A DNA stretch of 64,000 nt from contig NZ_AUPZ01000002.1 in the NCBI RefSeq assembly GCF_000445475.1, positions 310,001 to 374,000 of the forward strand. The letters run 5' to 3'. The notes under the pieces are model-generated. The model did not search any database, had not been told where the DNA came from, and saw only the letters and a list, made by a program, of their open reading frames with translations. Positions 36,258 to 48,396 of this stretch are shown piece after piece (positions within the stretch are counted from its first letter, which is position 1; each line of letters opens with the position of its first letter). The position numbers and the translations under genes are program-made. This stretch comes from Sulfurimonas hongkongensis. GTDB lineage: Bacteria; Campylobacterota; Campylobacteria; Campylobacterales; Sulfurimonadaceae.

Positions 36258-39200
36258 TTATCTATCTTTTTTTTTATACATCAAGTAGTATCCAGCAGGT
36301 AACACAAGCAGTGTTAGTATGGTTGAACTTATGATTCCACCAGTTATAACTACTGAGAGTGGATACTGAATCTCACTTCCAACACCACTAGCATATAGAA
36401 GTGGGAGAATCCCAAAGAGTGTTGTAAAGGCTGTCATTAAAACTGGACGAAGACGAAGCAGAGCTGCATCTTTTAGTAAAATCTTCAAATCAGCATCTGG
36501 GAATTTAAGACGTAACACATCTATAAAACTGACTAAAACTATGCCATTTAAAATAGCTATAGCAAAGATAGCTAAAAACCCTACAATGGCTGAGACAGAC
36601 AAGTAAATGCCACTTGCTATAAGAGCAACAATACTCCCAATAAATCCAAAAGGTACATTTATTAAAATCAGCATCGCTTTTGAGATAGAGTTAAATGCCG
36701 TATATAAAAGGAGTATTACTAAAAATATAGTTATGGGGATGATAATCATCAACTTATTTGTAGCCTCTTGCATATTTTTAAAGTCACCTGCCCAACCGAT
36801 ATAGTAACCTGTTGGCATCTCTACTTCCTCCTCTATAAGCTTGTTTGCTTCTTTTACAAAAGAAGCTACATCTCGTCCATCTACTTCCATAGAGAGAACC
36901 ATATAGCGGCTAAGATTTTCTCGTTTGATAAATGAGGCGCCATGTGTAACCCCAATGTCACAAACTTGATCTAGTGTAACAAGTGAGCCATTTTTTGAGC
37001 GAAGAGTTACCTCTTTTAGAGCCTCTATATCCTTTTTTGCATCTTTGATCTTTGCAACGATTGGAAATCTTCTGTTACCCTCTATCATCTGGGTAACTTC
37101 TTCTTCGCCGATGCCATTGCGGATAACCTGCATAACCTCATCTACACTAATACCATAACGAGCCAGATTTAAGTAGTTTGGTTCTATCTTTATCTGCGCT
37201 TGACCGAGTTGAGTCTCTACTTCCATCCTAACAAGTCCACGAACACTGCTGATGGTTTTTTGGATACTTTTAGAGATGCCCTCTAGCTCTTTTTGGTCAT
37301 ATCCATATATCTTGATGGCGAGTTCAGAACTTACACCTTCAAGTAGCTCTTCTATCCTCATAGCTATGGGCTGTGTGGGAACAAATGCTATATGCTCAAA
37401 CCTATGTTCTAAGTCTTCATTCATCCTGTGAGTGAGTGCAGGCAAATCTTTTATGCCATCTTTTAGAGTGAGCAGAACTTCCATATAGTTAGCTTGAGCA
37501 GTCTCGCCTTTTTCACTTCTTCCTATCATAGATAAGACTGAACTAACCTCATCAGGATAATTTTTAAGTATGTGACTCTCTATCATGGAAGCATTCTCAA
37601 CTGATTGCGTAAGTGCAGTTCCTGGTATGGCTATAACTCTATACATGATAGATTCTTCATTTAACTCAGGCATAAATTCGCGACCTTGTTGTAAAAGAGA
37701 AAAAGTAAGAGCTATAAATAAAACGCTAACAGATGCTAAGATTTTTTTAGAATTTGAGAGTGAAAATATGAGTAGTGGAGCGTATGCTTTTTTTAAAGCT
37801 TCCATTAGTCTGTTCTCGGAGCTTTTAGTAGGTTTTAGCAAAAAGAGGGCTAAAGTAGGAATTAAAACCAAAGCTACAAAGATTGAGCCAAGCATTACAA
37901 AGACAATGTTAAGTGCCATCGGAGAGTATAGTTTTCCTGCTAAGTCATCAAGTGATAGAAGAGGAATAAATACAGCCACAATGATAAGAACTGCAAATGT
38001 TATAGGCTTTGCTACCTCTTTTGTAGCCTCCGCAATTACTTTTACTTTTGACTCATCTTTGCGAAGTTTGCGAAAGATATTCTCAACCACAACTATAGTA
38101 GCATCTACTATCATTCCCACCGCAATGGCTAGTCCGCTAAGAGTCATAAGATTTGCAGAGAGATTATAGTAGTCCATCAGTAAAAAGGCAATAAACAGAG
38201 ATATTGGCAGAGATAAGATAACTATAAATGCAGAACGCAGTTCAAACAAAAATAAAAACAAAACAAAGGCGACTAAAATCATTCCAGTAAGAAGTGCCGA
38301 TGTCATAGTGCTTACCGCTTTGTTAGTTATCTCTGTTCTATCATATATAGTTTCGATAGTGACATCTTCTGGAAGTGTTGAGTTTATGGTTGGGAGTCTT
38401 TTCTTTATATGCTCTACTACCTTTGCAGCATTTGTCGCGGTGCGTTGTAAAACCATCCCCATAACAGCTTCACTTGCATCAATGCTTACTGCTCCAAATC
38501 GCGGAACTGCACCAACTTCAACTTCTGCAATATCGCCAATAGTTACAGCTTGTCCTTCACCAGATTTTAGAACTGTGTTTCTAATATCCTCAAGAGATTT
38601 ATAAAGCCCTGATCCTCGGATAAGATATTGCTCGCGGTTAAACTCTAAGTATTGTCCTCCAGCAGAGAGGTTACTTTTTTCAAGGGATGTGATAATATCC
38701 TCGTAAGTGATACCAAAATTTTGAAGTTTTTTTGTATCTATAAGAACATTGTATTGCTTTTCATCTCCGCCCCAACCAATCACCTCTTCAACTCCACTAA
38801 CACCCTTAAGTAGCGGTGTAACTATGAAGTCTTGCATCTCACGAAGCTCTTGAAGTGTGTAGCTATTACTTGCATCTTGGAGTCTATACCAAAAGACTTG
38901 GCCCAGACCTGTAGTGTTTGGACCTAATTCTGGTTTACCCCAACCCTCTGGAATATCTACGCTACTAAGTCTCTCATTTACAAGCTGACGCAAAAAGTAT
39001 ATGTCCATTTCATCTTCAAAGAAAACAGAGACATATGATAAGCCAAAAAATGAGTTTGACATGATTGTCTTTACTCCTGCCATTCCTGATAGTGCTGACT
39101 CTATGGGATAGGTGATAAGTTTTTCTATATCCTCAGCAGAATTACCCCTGCTCTCGGTATAGATAACAACTTGCTTTGGCGTGATATCTGGAAAAGCATC

Positions 39201-39308
39201 TATGGGTATATCTTTGTAGGCTTTAAAACCAAAAGCACTGATGGCAATGAAGAGTGTAAGAACTAAAAACTTATACTTTAGTGAGATATCTATAAGATTA
39301 TTTAACAT
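36258..39308 (-). CDS. Heavy-metal efflux RND pump (CusA/CzcA family)
   Basis: The 1016-residue inner-membrane pump has the RND layout: TM1 near residues 12-28, a large periplasmic loop, a six-helix bundle, a second loop and a final helix bundle. The segment AVGMIVDATIVVVEN in TM4 fits the pattern AxGxxxDAxxxxxEN that I recall for the monovalent (Cu/Ag) HME type, against DFG for CzcA-like pumps. It is last in a minus-strand operon with adaptor and TolC-type genes. Exact metal is uncertain. The operon is flanked by inverted repeats. Confidence 0.9.
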   Translation of the reverse strand: MLNNLIDISLKYKFLVLTLFIAISAFGFKAYKDIPIDAFPDITPKQVVIYTESRGNSAEDIEKLITYPIESALSGMAGVKTIMSNSFFGLSYVSVFFEDEMDIYFLRQLVNERLSSVDIPEGWGKPELGPNTTGLGQVFWYRLQDASNSYTLQELREMQDFIVTPLLKGVSGVEEVIGWGGDEKQYNVLIDTKKLQNFGITYEDIITSLEKSNLSAGGQYLEFNREQYLIRGSGLYKSLEDIRNTVLKSGEGQAVTIGDIAEVEVGAVPRFGAVSIDASEAVMGMVLQRTATNAAKVVEHIKKRLPTINSTLPEDVTIETIYDRTEITNKAVSTMTSALLTGMILVAFVLFLFLFELRSAFIVILSLPISLFIAFLLMDYYNLSANLMTLSGLAIAVGMIVDATIVVVENIFRKLRKDESKVKVIAEATKEVAKPITFAVLIIVAVFIPLLSLDDLAGKLYSPMALNIVFVMLGSIFVALVLIPTLALFLLKPTKSSENRLMEALKKAYAPLLIFSLSNSKKILASVSVLFIALTFSLLQQGREFMPELNEESIMYRVIAIPGTALTQSVENASMIESHILKNYPDEVSSVLSMIGRSEKGETAQANYMEVLLTLKDGIKDLPALTHRMNEDLEHRFEHIAFVPTQPIAMRIEELLEGVSSELAIKIYGYDQKELEGISKSIQKTISSVRGLVRMEVETQLGQAQIKIEPNYLNLARYGISVDEVMQVIRNGIGEEEVTQMIEGNRRFPIVAKIKDAKKDIEALKEVTLRSKNGSLVTLDQVCDIGVTHGASFIKRENLSRYMVLSMEVDGRDVASFVKEANKLIEEEVEMPTGYYIGWAGDFKNMQEATNKLMIIIPITIFLVILLLYTAFNSISKAMLILINVPFGFIGSIVALIASGIYLSVSAIVGFLAIFAIAILNGIVLVSFIDVLRLKFPDADLKILLKDAALLRLRPVLMTAFTTLFGILPLLYASGVGSEIQYPLSVVITGGIISSTILTLLVLPAGYYLMYKKKDR

Positions 39309-39317
39309 CTCCTCTCC

Positions 39318-40442
39318 CTAGTGCCCATGTCCGCCAAGAGAAGATTTGAGTAGTTGAGATTTTACATAGTAACTCTTATCGCTAACATATCTCTCCCCTA
39401 TCTCTACTCCCTCAACCGCCACAAACTCTTCATCTTGAGCTACAATATTTACAACACGAACTTCGTAAGGTGCTTCATCTTTATCATCATGTTCATGATG
39501 GTCATCGTGAACTTTTTTATGCTCATGCTCATCATGGTCGTGAGCTTCATGTTCATCATGCTTAGAGATAAAAACCACCCACTCATTGTTAAAAAAAGAA
39601 AGAGCTGATTTTTCTACTGCTACCTGTTTTTTCGTTTTGTCAAAATATAACCTAGCACTTGTGTAAGCATTTTCATAGAGCTTATTTAAACTGCTGTCTA
39701 TGTTTGAGAGCAAAACCACTCTTTGTGTCTTTTCATCTACTTCTGGAAGTATCTTAGTCACTTTTGAGACTATCTTTTCATCACTTGCATCTATGACTAT
39801 TTTCTGTCCTATCTTAACCTTAGACGCATATTTTAGAGGCAAAAAAGATTTTAAATAGAAGGCTTGGTCTTTTGTAACTAAGATGATGGGTGTCTCTTCT
39901 TTTATGCTTGAGTGAAGTGGTTGAAGTATTTGAGACACCACTCCCTCACTATGAGCATAGAGTATGTAGTTTGATGAAGCAACTTTTAGCGTATCTGTCT
40001 CAATTGCCAAAGTATTTAGTTGAGACTTTAGAGATGTTAGTTTTGCCCTTGCTTCATCTCTTTTGATGCTCTCTTGATTTAGCTCTTGCATTGAAGTCAT
40101 TCCTTTTTCATAAAGACTCTTTGACGCTTGAAAATTTTTCTCCTGCGTTTGCAGTTGTGTTTTTAAAGAGATGAAGTTTGCTGTCATATCTGAGAGAACT
40201 ATAGACTCTATAAGAGCTATTTTTTGCCCCGCTTTTACACTCTGACCTACTTTTACATAGTAGTTTTCTATATGACCATCAACAAGGGACATGATGGATT
40301 GTTTTGCGTTTGAGAGTTGAACTATTTGTGAATTTAGCTCTATAGATTTTGAAAATTCTCTCATTTTGGCACTCTTTGTCGGTATCTCAACTGAAAAAAG
40401 CGTTAACGCTAATATGCTTGTTAGTAAAAATATCTTAGTCAT
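39318..40442 (-). CDS. RND efflux periplasmic adaptor, His-rich
   Basis: The 374-residue membrane-fusion protein has a signal peptide, lipoyl/barrel-sandwich halves around a helical hairpin (about residues 75-150), and a C-terminal beta-barrel domain. An unusual Asp/Glu/His-rich insert in the last third (from KHDEHEAHDHDEHE onward, ending near DKDEAPYEV) holds more than ten histidines, and the chain ends GGHGH. Such inserts suit metal binding. It starts inside the end of the TolC-type gene (8-base overlap) and precedes the RND pump by nine bases. Confidence 0.88.
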   Translation of the reverse strand: MTKIFLLTSILALTLFSVEIPTKSAKMREFSKSIELNSQIVQLSNAKQSIMSLVDGHIENYYVKVGQSVKAGQKIALIESIVLSDMTANFISLKTQLQTQEKNFQASKSLYEKGMTSMQELNQESIKRDEARAKLTSLKSQLNTLAIETDTLKVASSNYILYAHSEGVVSQILQPLHSSIKEETPIILVTKDQAFYLKSFLPLKYASKVKIGQKIVIDASDEKIVSKVTKILPEVDEKTQRVVLLSNIDSSLNKLYENAYTSARLYFDKTKKQVAVEKSALSFFNNEWVVFISKHDEHEAHDHDEHEHKKVHDDHHEHDDKDEAPYEVRVVNIVAQDEEFVAVEGVEIGERYVSDKSYYVKSQLLKSSLGGHGH

Positions 40443-41604
40443 TATATGCTCCTAAAAGATAGTTATTTGTGATGATGTTTTGATTTAATGTTGTCTCTAT
40501 TTTTATAAGAGACTCTTTTGTTTTGATAACTCTGTTTTTGATGTTTTGAAGTTCAAGCAGATTTACGCTTGCTATTTTATATCCATCTTCAAACATCTCT
40601 AAAAGCTCTATCTGGGTTTTTAGAGTCTGCTCATTTTTAGACTTTAAAAGCAGCAACAAATCTCTTTGCTTTTTAAGTCTGCTCATCTCTGTAGAGAGCT
40701 TTGCTTCTTGGTTTTGAATGAGGAGCTGCGCTTTGTCTGCTTCAAGTTTTGCTATGCGCCTCTCCTCCTTTGATGTGTTAAAAATAGCAAGTGGGATAGA
40801 AGCGCCTACTCTAAATATATCTTGATCTGGCTCGCTCTCATATTGAGCATTTATATCTATCCACTTAAGTTTGTTAGAGTCTATTTGTGAGGAAGCTTTT
40901 GCTTCATCTTTATAACTTAAGAGATAGTTTATCTCCGGATTATTTTTTGTTAAACTCCCTTTAGATAGTCTAAACTCATGAGTAAAATCTAGTTCTATCT
41001 CCTCTCTTGCTCCGGCAAACTCTAACAAGGCAAAGTATCTCTCTTGTATATCAAGATTTAGCGTTTGTGCTTTTATCTCTACCATCTCATACTCAACTCG
41101 CGATTGAAGCATCTCGCTTTTTGAGATGGTTCCAGCTAAGTTTCTTTGTTTTGATATCTCATAAATATGCTCTGCTATCTCTAACTCTTCCTTTGCTAAC
41201 TCAAACATTTTTTTTGTCTGTGCATACTTAGTAAAAAGAAGTGAGATATCCCGAGCAAACTCTGCGTAGGAGAGAGCGTAGTTTGAGCTAGCCTTTTTGA
41301 TAGTTGCGTTTGAGAGTGCTTGGGCATCGCTACCTACTCCCCATAGTCTGATGGGTTGAGTGATAGTTACGCTATATCCATTTTCATCTCTAGATATATC
41401 TGGCTTAAACTTTGAATATACTAAATCCAAAGATGGGTTTTTGTATCTCGTTGTCATAAGTCCTTGTTCTTTTGCTTGAGATATTTCTACTCTTGAAGAT
41501 TTCAAGTATGGGCTTTTTTTTATTGCGTTGTCTAAAAAAACATCAAAATTTTGTGCAAATAGAGATGCTGATATTAGGACAACTATTGATAATATTTTTA
41601 TCAT
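40435..41604 (-). CDS. TolC-family outer-membrane efflux protein
   Basis: The 389-residue product has a signal peptide (about 1-17, ending LFAQ) and two repeated halves of long amphipathic helices with short beta segments, as in CzcC/CusC. The region SYAEFARDISLLFTKYAQ and the later coiled-coil LIQNQEAKLSTEMSRLKK are typical. It provides the outer-membrane channel for the adaptor and pump encoded downstream. First large gene of the operon. Confidence 0.86.
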   Translation of the reverse strand: MIKILSIVVLISASLFAQNFDVFLDNAIKKSPYLKSSRVEISQAKEQGLMTTRYKNPSLDLVYSKFKPDISRDENGYSVTITQPIRLWGVGSDAQALSNATIKKASSNYALSYAEFARDISLLFTKYAQTKKMFELAKEELEIAEHIYEISKQRNLAGTISKSEMLQSRVEYEMVEIKAQTLNLDIQERYFALLEFAGAREEIELDFTHEFRLSKGSLTKNNPEINYLLSYKDEAKASSQIDSNKLKWIDINAQYESEPDQDIFRVGASIPLAIFNTSKEERRIAKLEADKAQLLIQNQEAKLSTEMSRLKKQRDLLLLLKSKNEQTLKTQIELLEMFEDGYKIASVNLLELQNIKNRVIKTKESLIKIETTLNQNIITNNYLLGAYND

Positions 41605-41653
41605 TATTGTATCCTCTAGTAAATTGTATAGTTTATTTTTTTTGTGTTAGAGG

Positions 41654-41953
41654 CTAAGAGATAGGAGGTTTATAAAATTCTAGATGTGTTTTGAAGTTGT
41701 ATGTTTCTTTATCTGTTTTGTTTGGAATAATTTTGTAGTCGATATGTTGTAAGACTACCTTTTGAGAGAGTAGATATGATTGATGGTATTCAAAATGAAT
41801 AGCACAAATATCTCCATGAGTCTGAGGTGCATCAAATTCACTAATATACTCTATCGCACTACAATGGTCATCATCATATGCGGCATAAACATACTCATGT
41901 ATGATAGAAAAACCAATGACAAAGAGAAGAGAGAGTGTGATTAGCTTTTTCAT
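41654..41953 (-). CDS. Small exported protein at head of efflux operon
   Basis: The 99-residue product has a signal peptide (about 1-24, ending YAAY). The mature part is rich in Asp, His and Tyr with two cysteines: DDDHCSAIEY and DICAIHFEYH. Its position directly before the efflux genes and its metal-ligand-rich sequence resemble small periplasmic metal-responsive proteins such as CzcI, but I see no clear family signature. A 49-base gap leads to the TolC-type gene. A promoter-like TATACT lies upstream on the minus strand. Confidence 0.6.
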   Translation of the reverse strand: MKKLITLSLLFVIGFSIIHEYVYAAYDDDHCSAIEYISEFDAPQTHGDICAIHFEYHQSYLLSQKVVLQHIDYKIIPNKTDKETYNFKTHLEFYKPPIS

Positions 41954-42000
41954 GCGCTTAGTATAACCTATAAAAATAAAGAAGAGATTTATATATATAA

Positions 42001-42151
42001 TTGAACCTTCTGGTTAATCTATAAACTAGATTCCGTGTCGAGCACGGAATGACGGAATACGCGTCATCCTGAACTCTAAAGAAACATTTTTGCATAGCAA
42101 AAAGCGATTCTCTTGTTTTGATTCAGGATCTAGCTTAATAATTGTTAAGAG
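42001..42151 (-). repeat. Dispersed repeat, copy B (inverted partner at 35806-36080)
   Basis: About 150 bases whose reverse complement matches copy A on both sides of the 21-bp array. A palindrome ATTCCGTG-TCGAG-CACGGAAT occupies 42031-42051. It lies in the gap upstream of the efflux operon, in opposite orientation to copy A about 6 kb away. No transposase gene is near. Confidence 0.9.
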
Positions 42152-42161
42152 CATTCCTTGT

Positions 42162-42248
42162 TCCCACGCTCTGCGTGGGAGTACATATGAATTTTAACAA
42201 ACGATAAAACAGATGAGCTTATATGCACTCCAACGCACAGCGTAGGAG
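42162..42248. repeat. Two REP-like palindromes
   Basis: TCCCACGC-TCT-GCGTGGGA (42162-42180) is a perfect 8-bp palindrome. CTCCAACGC-ACA-GCGTAGGAG (42228-42248) is an imperfect 9-bp one with the same core. Palindromes of this CCACGC/GCGTGG type recur in intergenic DNA of many Proteobacteria. Together with copy B they fill most of the 312-base gap 41954-42265, where no gene is seen. Confidence 0.75.
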
Positions 42249-42265
42249 CGAGTTAGAGCATTCAG

Positions 42266-44931
<2,666 letters not shown>

Positions 44932-44947
44932 CTATCTCAAAAAATAT

Positions 44948-46165
44948 TTATATACGCTGTTTTTTTGATATTAGAGCTTTTACAAGTGATTTTTTTATAG
45001 ATAAATATGAGTCCGTATTTTGTTTTAAAATCTTCTCTTGAGCTTTTATATCTCTTAAAATACTATCCATCTCTCGCTCTAGTTTTAAGTACTTTTCAAG
45101 TGTCCCTCTTTTTATCTCTTTAGCTAAGATATTTTCTATGGTTTTTTTTATATCTTTTATCTCTTGCTTTTGCTCATCTATCTCTATTCGAAACTGCTCT
45201 TTTTCTTTTGGATCTTTGATGCCATATATATCATCTATCATATCTTGAAGTACTCTAGACTCAGCTCTTAAGAGTTCTGTGAGTTTTTTTCTGTCATCTT
45301 TGCACTTTTTGTTGTAATCTACTGGCGAAATGCCATCTACAAAAAATTCTTGCATCCTTTTATCTAATCCTCTTGCATACTCTTTTATCTCTTTTATAGA
45401 TATCTTTGTTCTGATATAAACCTTAGCAACTGAGAGCATAGAGACTACATTCCACTTCATTCCTTCTTCAGTTAGCAAGAGTGGAACTTTATATTTATAA
45501 CCATCTACTATGATGATATTTAGCGAATAATATTTTAAAAACTCAACCATATAGTCGTTTGATCTTGAGATTTCATATAGCATAAATTCTGCTATACCCT
45601 CAAAAACTTCGTTAAAGTGTATCCTAAAAATATATCCACTAAAACCTCTTAAAAATTCCTCACAATGGTCAAACTCATTTACTAATTCTTGCATAATAAT
45701 GGCTTGCACATAAGAAAAAACAAACTTCTCGTACCTATCATTATCTATCTTCTCTTCTAAAAAGAATTTTCTTGTAAACTCTTTAACTATTAAGTTAAAA
45801 AACTTCCTACTCTCCGCTTTTGAAAAAAATTCTTTATAAAACTCTTTTAGTTCACTCTCATCTATACCGTTAAATCTACTAGCTACAGTATTGGCATCAC
45901 TTTTGGTTATCTTTTTCTTTTTCTCAATATCAAAAATCTTTATAAATATGTGGTCTTTTTTGATTACAACTATGTCACTCTGCTTTAGTTGCAGTGCTTT
46001 TTTTATAGAAAACCTTAGTACTTCTTTTGCATCTTGTGTGTCATCAATTATTTTATAAACACTATCCCTTAGTCTTTTTTTTAAAATAATAATTTGGTTA
46101 TTTTTATACTCCACAAGATTTTTATTTTCTTGTATGATATTTATTATCTCTTCTTGTAATTTCAT
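44948..46165 (-). CDS. Unknown cytoplasmic protein coupled to EAL gene
   Basis: A 405-residue charged protein with no signal peptide, membrane segment or motif I recognise. The middle is mixed alpha/beta. The last about 120 residues (from KCKDDRKKLTEL) form a long Lys/Glu-rich coiled coil. Its ATG overlaps the stop of the upstream GGDEF-EAL gene by four bases, so it is probably translated with it. It may be an effector or partner of that signalling protein; this is inference. Function unknown. Confidence 0.7.
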   Translation of the reverse strand: MKLQEEIINIIQENKNLVEYKNNQIIILKKRLRDSVYKIIDDTQDAKEVLRFSIKKALQLKQSDIVVIKKDHIFIKIFDIEKKKKITKSDANTVASRFNGIDESELKEFYKEFFSKAESRKFFNLIVKEFTRKFFLEEKIDNDRYEKFVFSYVQAIIMQELVNEFDHCEEFLRGFSGYIFRIHFNEVFEGIAEFMLYEISRSNDYMVEFLKYYSLNIIIVDGYKYKVPLLLTEEGMKWNVVSMLSVAKVYIRTKISIKEIKEYARGLDKRMQEFFVDGISPVDYNKKCKDDRKKLTELLRAESRVLQDMIDDIYGIKDPKEKEQFRIEIDEQKQEIKDIKKTIENILAKEIKRGTLEKYLKLEREMDSILRDIKAQEKILKQNTDSYLSIKKSLVKALISKKQRI

Positions 46166-48342
46166 ATAATCTCTATCTCTTTGTAACTGTTTATTAAATC
46201 TTTAGGGCGACCAAAATAGTAGCCTTGAAACTCATCAACTCCATACTCTTTAAGTAGCTCATAAATCTCTTTGTTCTCTACAAACTCTGCTATTGTTTTT
46301 GTTTTTAGATCTTTTGCAAAACGGATGATGCTCCTTACTAAGATTTGTGACTCATGATCTTCTAAGATATTTTTAATGAGTGATCCATCTATTTTTAAGT
46401 AGTCTGGTCTAATCTTTAAGATATGAGCATAGTTTGCATAACCACTTCCAAAATCATCTATTGCTATTAGAACCCCTTGTCTTCTAAACTCTTTTATAGC
46501 TCTATGAAGTCTATCAAAATCCTCAACACCCTCTTGTTCAGTAATCTCTAAAACAATTTTTTGCGGTGTGTCAAAAGTAGCTATCAACTCTACTAACTTA
46601 TCCATTAAAGAGTAATTAAAAAAATCATTTGGCAAAAGGTTTATAGAGATCTTTTCAGATCTTCTAGCAAAAACATCTAGTGCTTGTGAGAGTACTTCAC
46701 GTGCTACATCTATATATAAACCACTCTTGATTGCTACTGGTAAGAAATCATCTGGAAATATTATGTTCTTCCTACCATGTTCATAGTTTATGATACGAAC
46801 TAGGGCCTCATACTTAACTATAACTCCATCTCTATCAGTGATGGGTTGAAAAAATGGGATAACATTTTTATTATCCAATGCATGTCTAATAATTTTTTTC
46901 ATACCCAGTATATGCTGTGAGCTTTTTTTACTATCTACATTTTGCGAATAAGCCAGATATGGAAGTGCTTTTTCTTTAGCCTTTTTTATAGCCATCTGAG
47001 CCTGTTCAAGTGAGAGCTCATGATCAAATGAGACTCCTGAGTATATCTCCACTCTTAGAGTCTCTTCAATAAGAGGTACATAGATAGAGAGTGCATTTAT
47101 CTTTTGATGGAGTCTATCTAGTATGTCGCTATAGACATCCACCTGAATATTTTTCTCTTCTCTAAGAAGTACATACTCATCTGCAGATATCCTATATGAA
47201 CTAAAGCCGTTAGCTTTTGCAAACCTCTCATGCTCATTGGCTACTTGAATTAAAACTTCATTTCCAACATCAATACCATAGATCTCATTTAAAAGTCTAA
47301 ACTCTTTAATGTTACTAAGTATCAAAACATAAGCCTCTCCTGAGTAGAGTTTAGTATTTAATGCTTGTCTATTTTTTAAACCTGTTAGGTGATCTGTAAA
47401 GACTTGCTTTTTAAAATGCTCTAACATCATGTTAAAACTCTTATGTAGCACAATAACAAGCAGTATTGCTACGAAGACACCGATAAAAAGAAGCTTATAC
47501 ATAAAGTCTCTGTTTTGACTAACAATGCCTGAAATATCAAGACCAACTACAAGGTAACCCAAGGTTTGGTTTAGATGATTTTGTAGAGGAATATCCATGT
47601 TTACCTTGAAATTAGGTGTAGATTCTCTATCTCTAAAGTAATTCTTTAGGTTTTGGCTTCCTCGCACTAAAGTATAGTCTTTATCTATAGAAACTTTATC
47701 GTTTTCAACAATCAACTCAGATATAGGTTTTTTAATAGCTAAACCAATCTCTATATCAAAAATAAGGTTTAAGTCTTGGACAAAGTATTTTGGAGAGATT
47801 CCAAGTTCGACACTTCCAACATACCTATTTTTATAAAATACAGCTTGTGTAATCCTATAACTCATATCAAGATTATCAACTTCAAAACCGTTAAAAGATC
47901 TTTGCATATTGTTAGTATCTACTATAAGTGTTCTTTTTTTATTAAGCTTATCACCTCTAAACTCTCTTTTGTGTGCACGATAGATTGTAGTGCCATTAGC
48001 AGAGCGAAATGTAAGTATATTTATCTCTTTGTTTACTCTTTTTAGTCGTTTATAGTATGGAGTAATTATTGCATCTAACTTTTGATAGTCTCTTTGAGCT
48101 ACTGCTTTAGCTAAACCATCTGAGCTAACTATCTCATCGAGCTTAAGAGATAGTGCCATGCTCTGTGCAGTTAGCTTTGCTTTAAAGAGTTTTTGAATAG
48201 ATTGACTAATCTTTTCAAGCTCTTTATTTATAGAATTAGTAAATTGATAATTTAAAAAAAGATAACCCACTATCCACGATACTAGGAGTACACTTGTAGA
48301 GAGTAGAAGTGTCTTTTGTTTTGTCTTTTGTGGTGTATTCAC
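46162..48342 (-). CDS. Membrane c-di-GMP phosphodiesterase (degenerate GGDEF, EAL)
   Basis: The 726-residue protein has TM1 near residues 12-32, a periplasmic sensor region to about 275, TM2 near 280-300, a GGDEF-type domain and an EAL domain. The diguanylate cyclase motif is ISADEY in place of GGDEF, so cyclase activity is not expected. The EAL domain keeps YEALVRI, NLLPNDFF, LEITEQEG, DDFGSGYANY and KIDGSLI, and the C-terminal GVDEFQGYYF, so it looks catalytically competent. The sensor probably detects an extracytoplasmic ligand. Overlaps the 44948 gene. Confidence 0.9.
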   Translation of the reverse strand: MNTPQKTKQKTLLLSTSVLLVSWIVGYLFLNYQFTNSINKELEKISQSIQKLFKAKLTAQSMALSLKLDEIVSSDGLAKAVAQRDYQKLDAIITPYYKRLKRVNKEINILTFRSANGTTIYRAHKREFRGDKLNKKRTLIVDTNNMQRSFNGFEVDNLDMSYRITQAVFYKNRYVGSVELGISPKYFVQDLNLIFDIEIGLAIKKPISELIVENDKVSIDKDYTLVRGSQNLKNYFRDRESTPNFKVNMDIPLQNHLNQTLGYLVVGLDISGIVSQNRDFMYKLLFIGVFVAILLVIVLHKSFNMMLEHFKKQVFTDHLTGLKNRQALNTKLYSGEAYVLILSNIKEFRLLNEIYGIDVGNEVLIQVANEHERFAKANGFSSYRISADEYVLLREEKNIQVDVYSDILDRLHQKINALSIYVPLIEETLRVEIYSGVSFDHELSLEQAQMAIKKAKEKALPYLAYSQNVDSKKSSQHILGMKKIIRHALDNKNVIPFFQPITDRDGVIVKYEALVRIINYEHGRKNIIFPDDFLPVAIKSGLYIDVAREVLSQALDVFARRSEKISINLLPNDFFNYSLMDKLVELIATFDTPQKIVLEITEQEGVEDFDRLHRAIKEFRRQGVLIAIDDFGSGYANYAHILKIRPDYLKIDGSLIKNILEDHESQILVRSIIRFAKDLKTKTIAEFVENKEIYELLKEYGVDEFQGYYFGRPKDLINSYKEIEII

Positions 48343-48396
48343 TATGACTCTTTGTTGTTATTTTTCATTTTTGAGACACATTGTAACATTTTTCAT

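Noticed and set aside
36134-36334. A 66-codon plus-strand frame
   Set aside because: It runs into the opposite strand of the RND pump gene and has no family-like content; a chance frame.
37585-38169. A 194-codon frame opposite the RND pump gene
   Set aside because: It is the antisense of a well-conserved pump region with typical RND motifs; its length reflects codon bias of the true gene.
35806-42151. Insertion sequence or composite transposon
   Set aside because: No transposase or recombinase gene and no target-site duplication could be seen; reported only as inverted repeats flanking an operon.
46162-48342. Active diguanylate cyclase
   Set aside because: The GGDEF signature is replaced by SADEY, so only phosphodiesterase activity is proposed.
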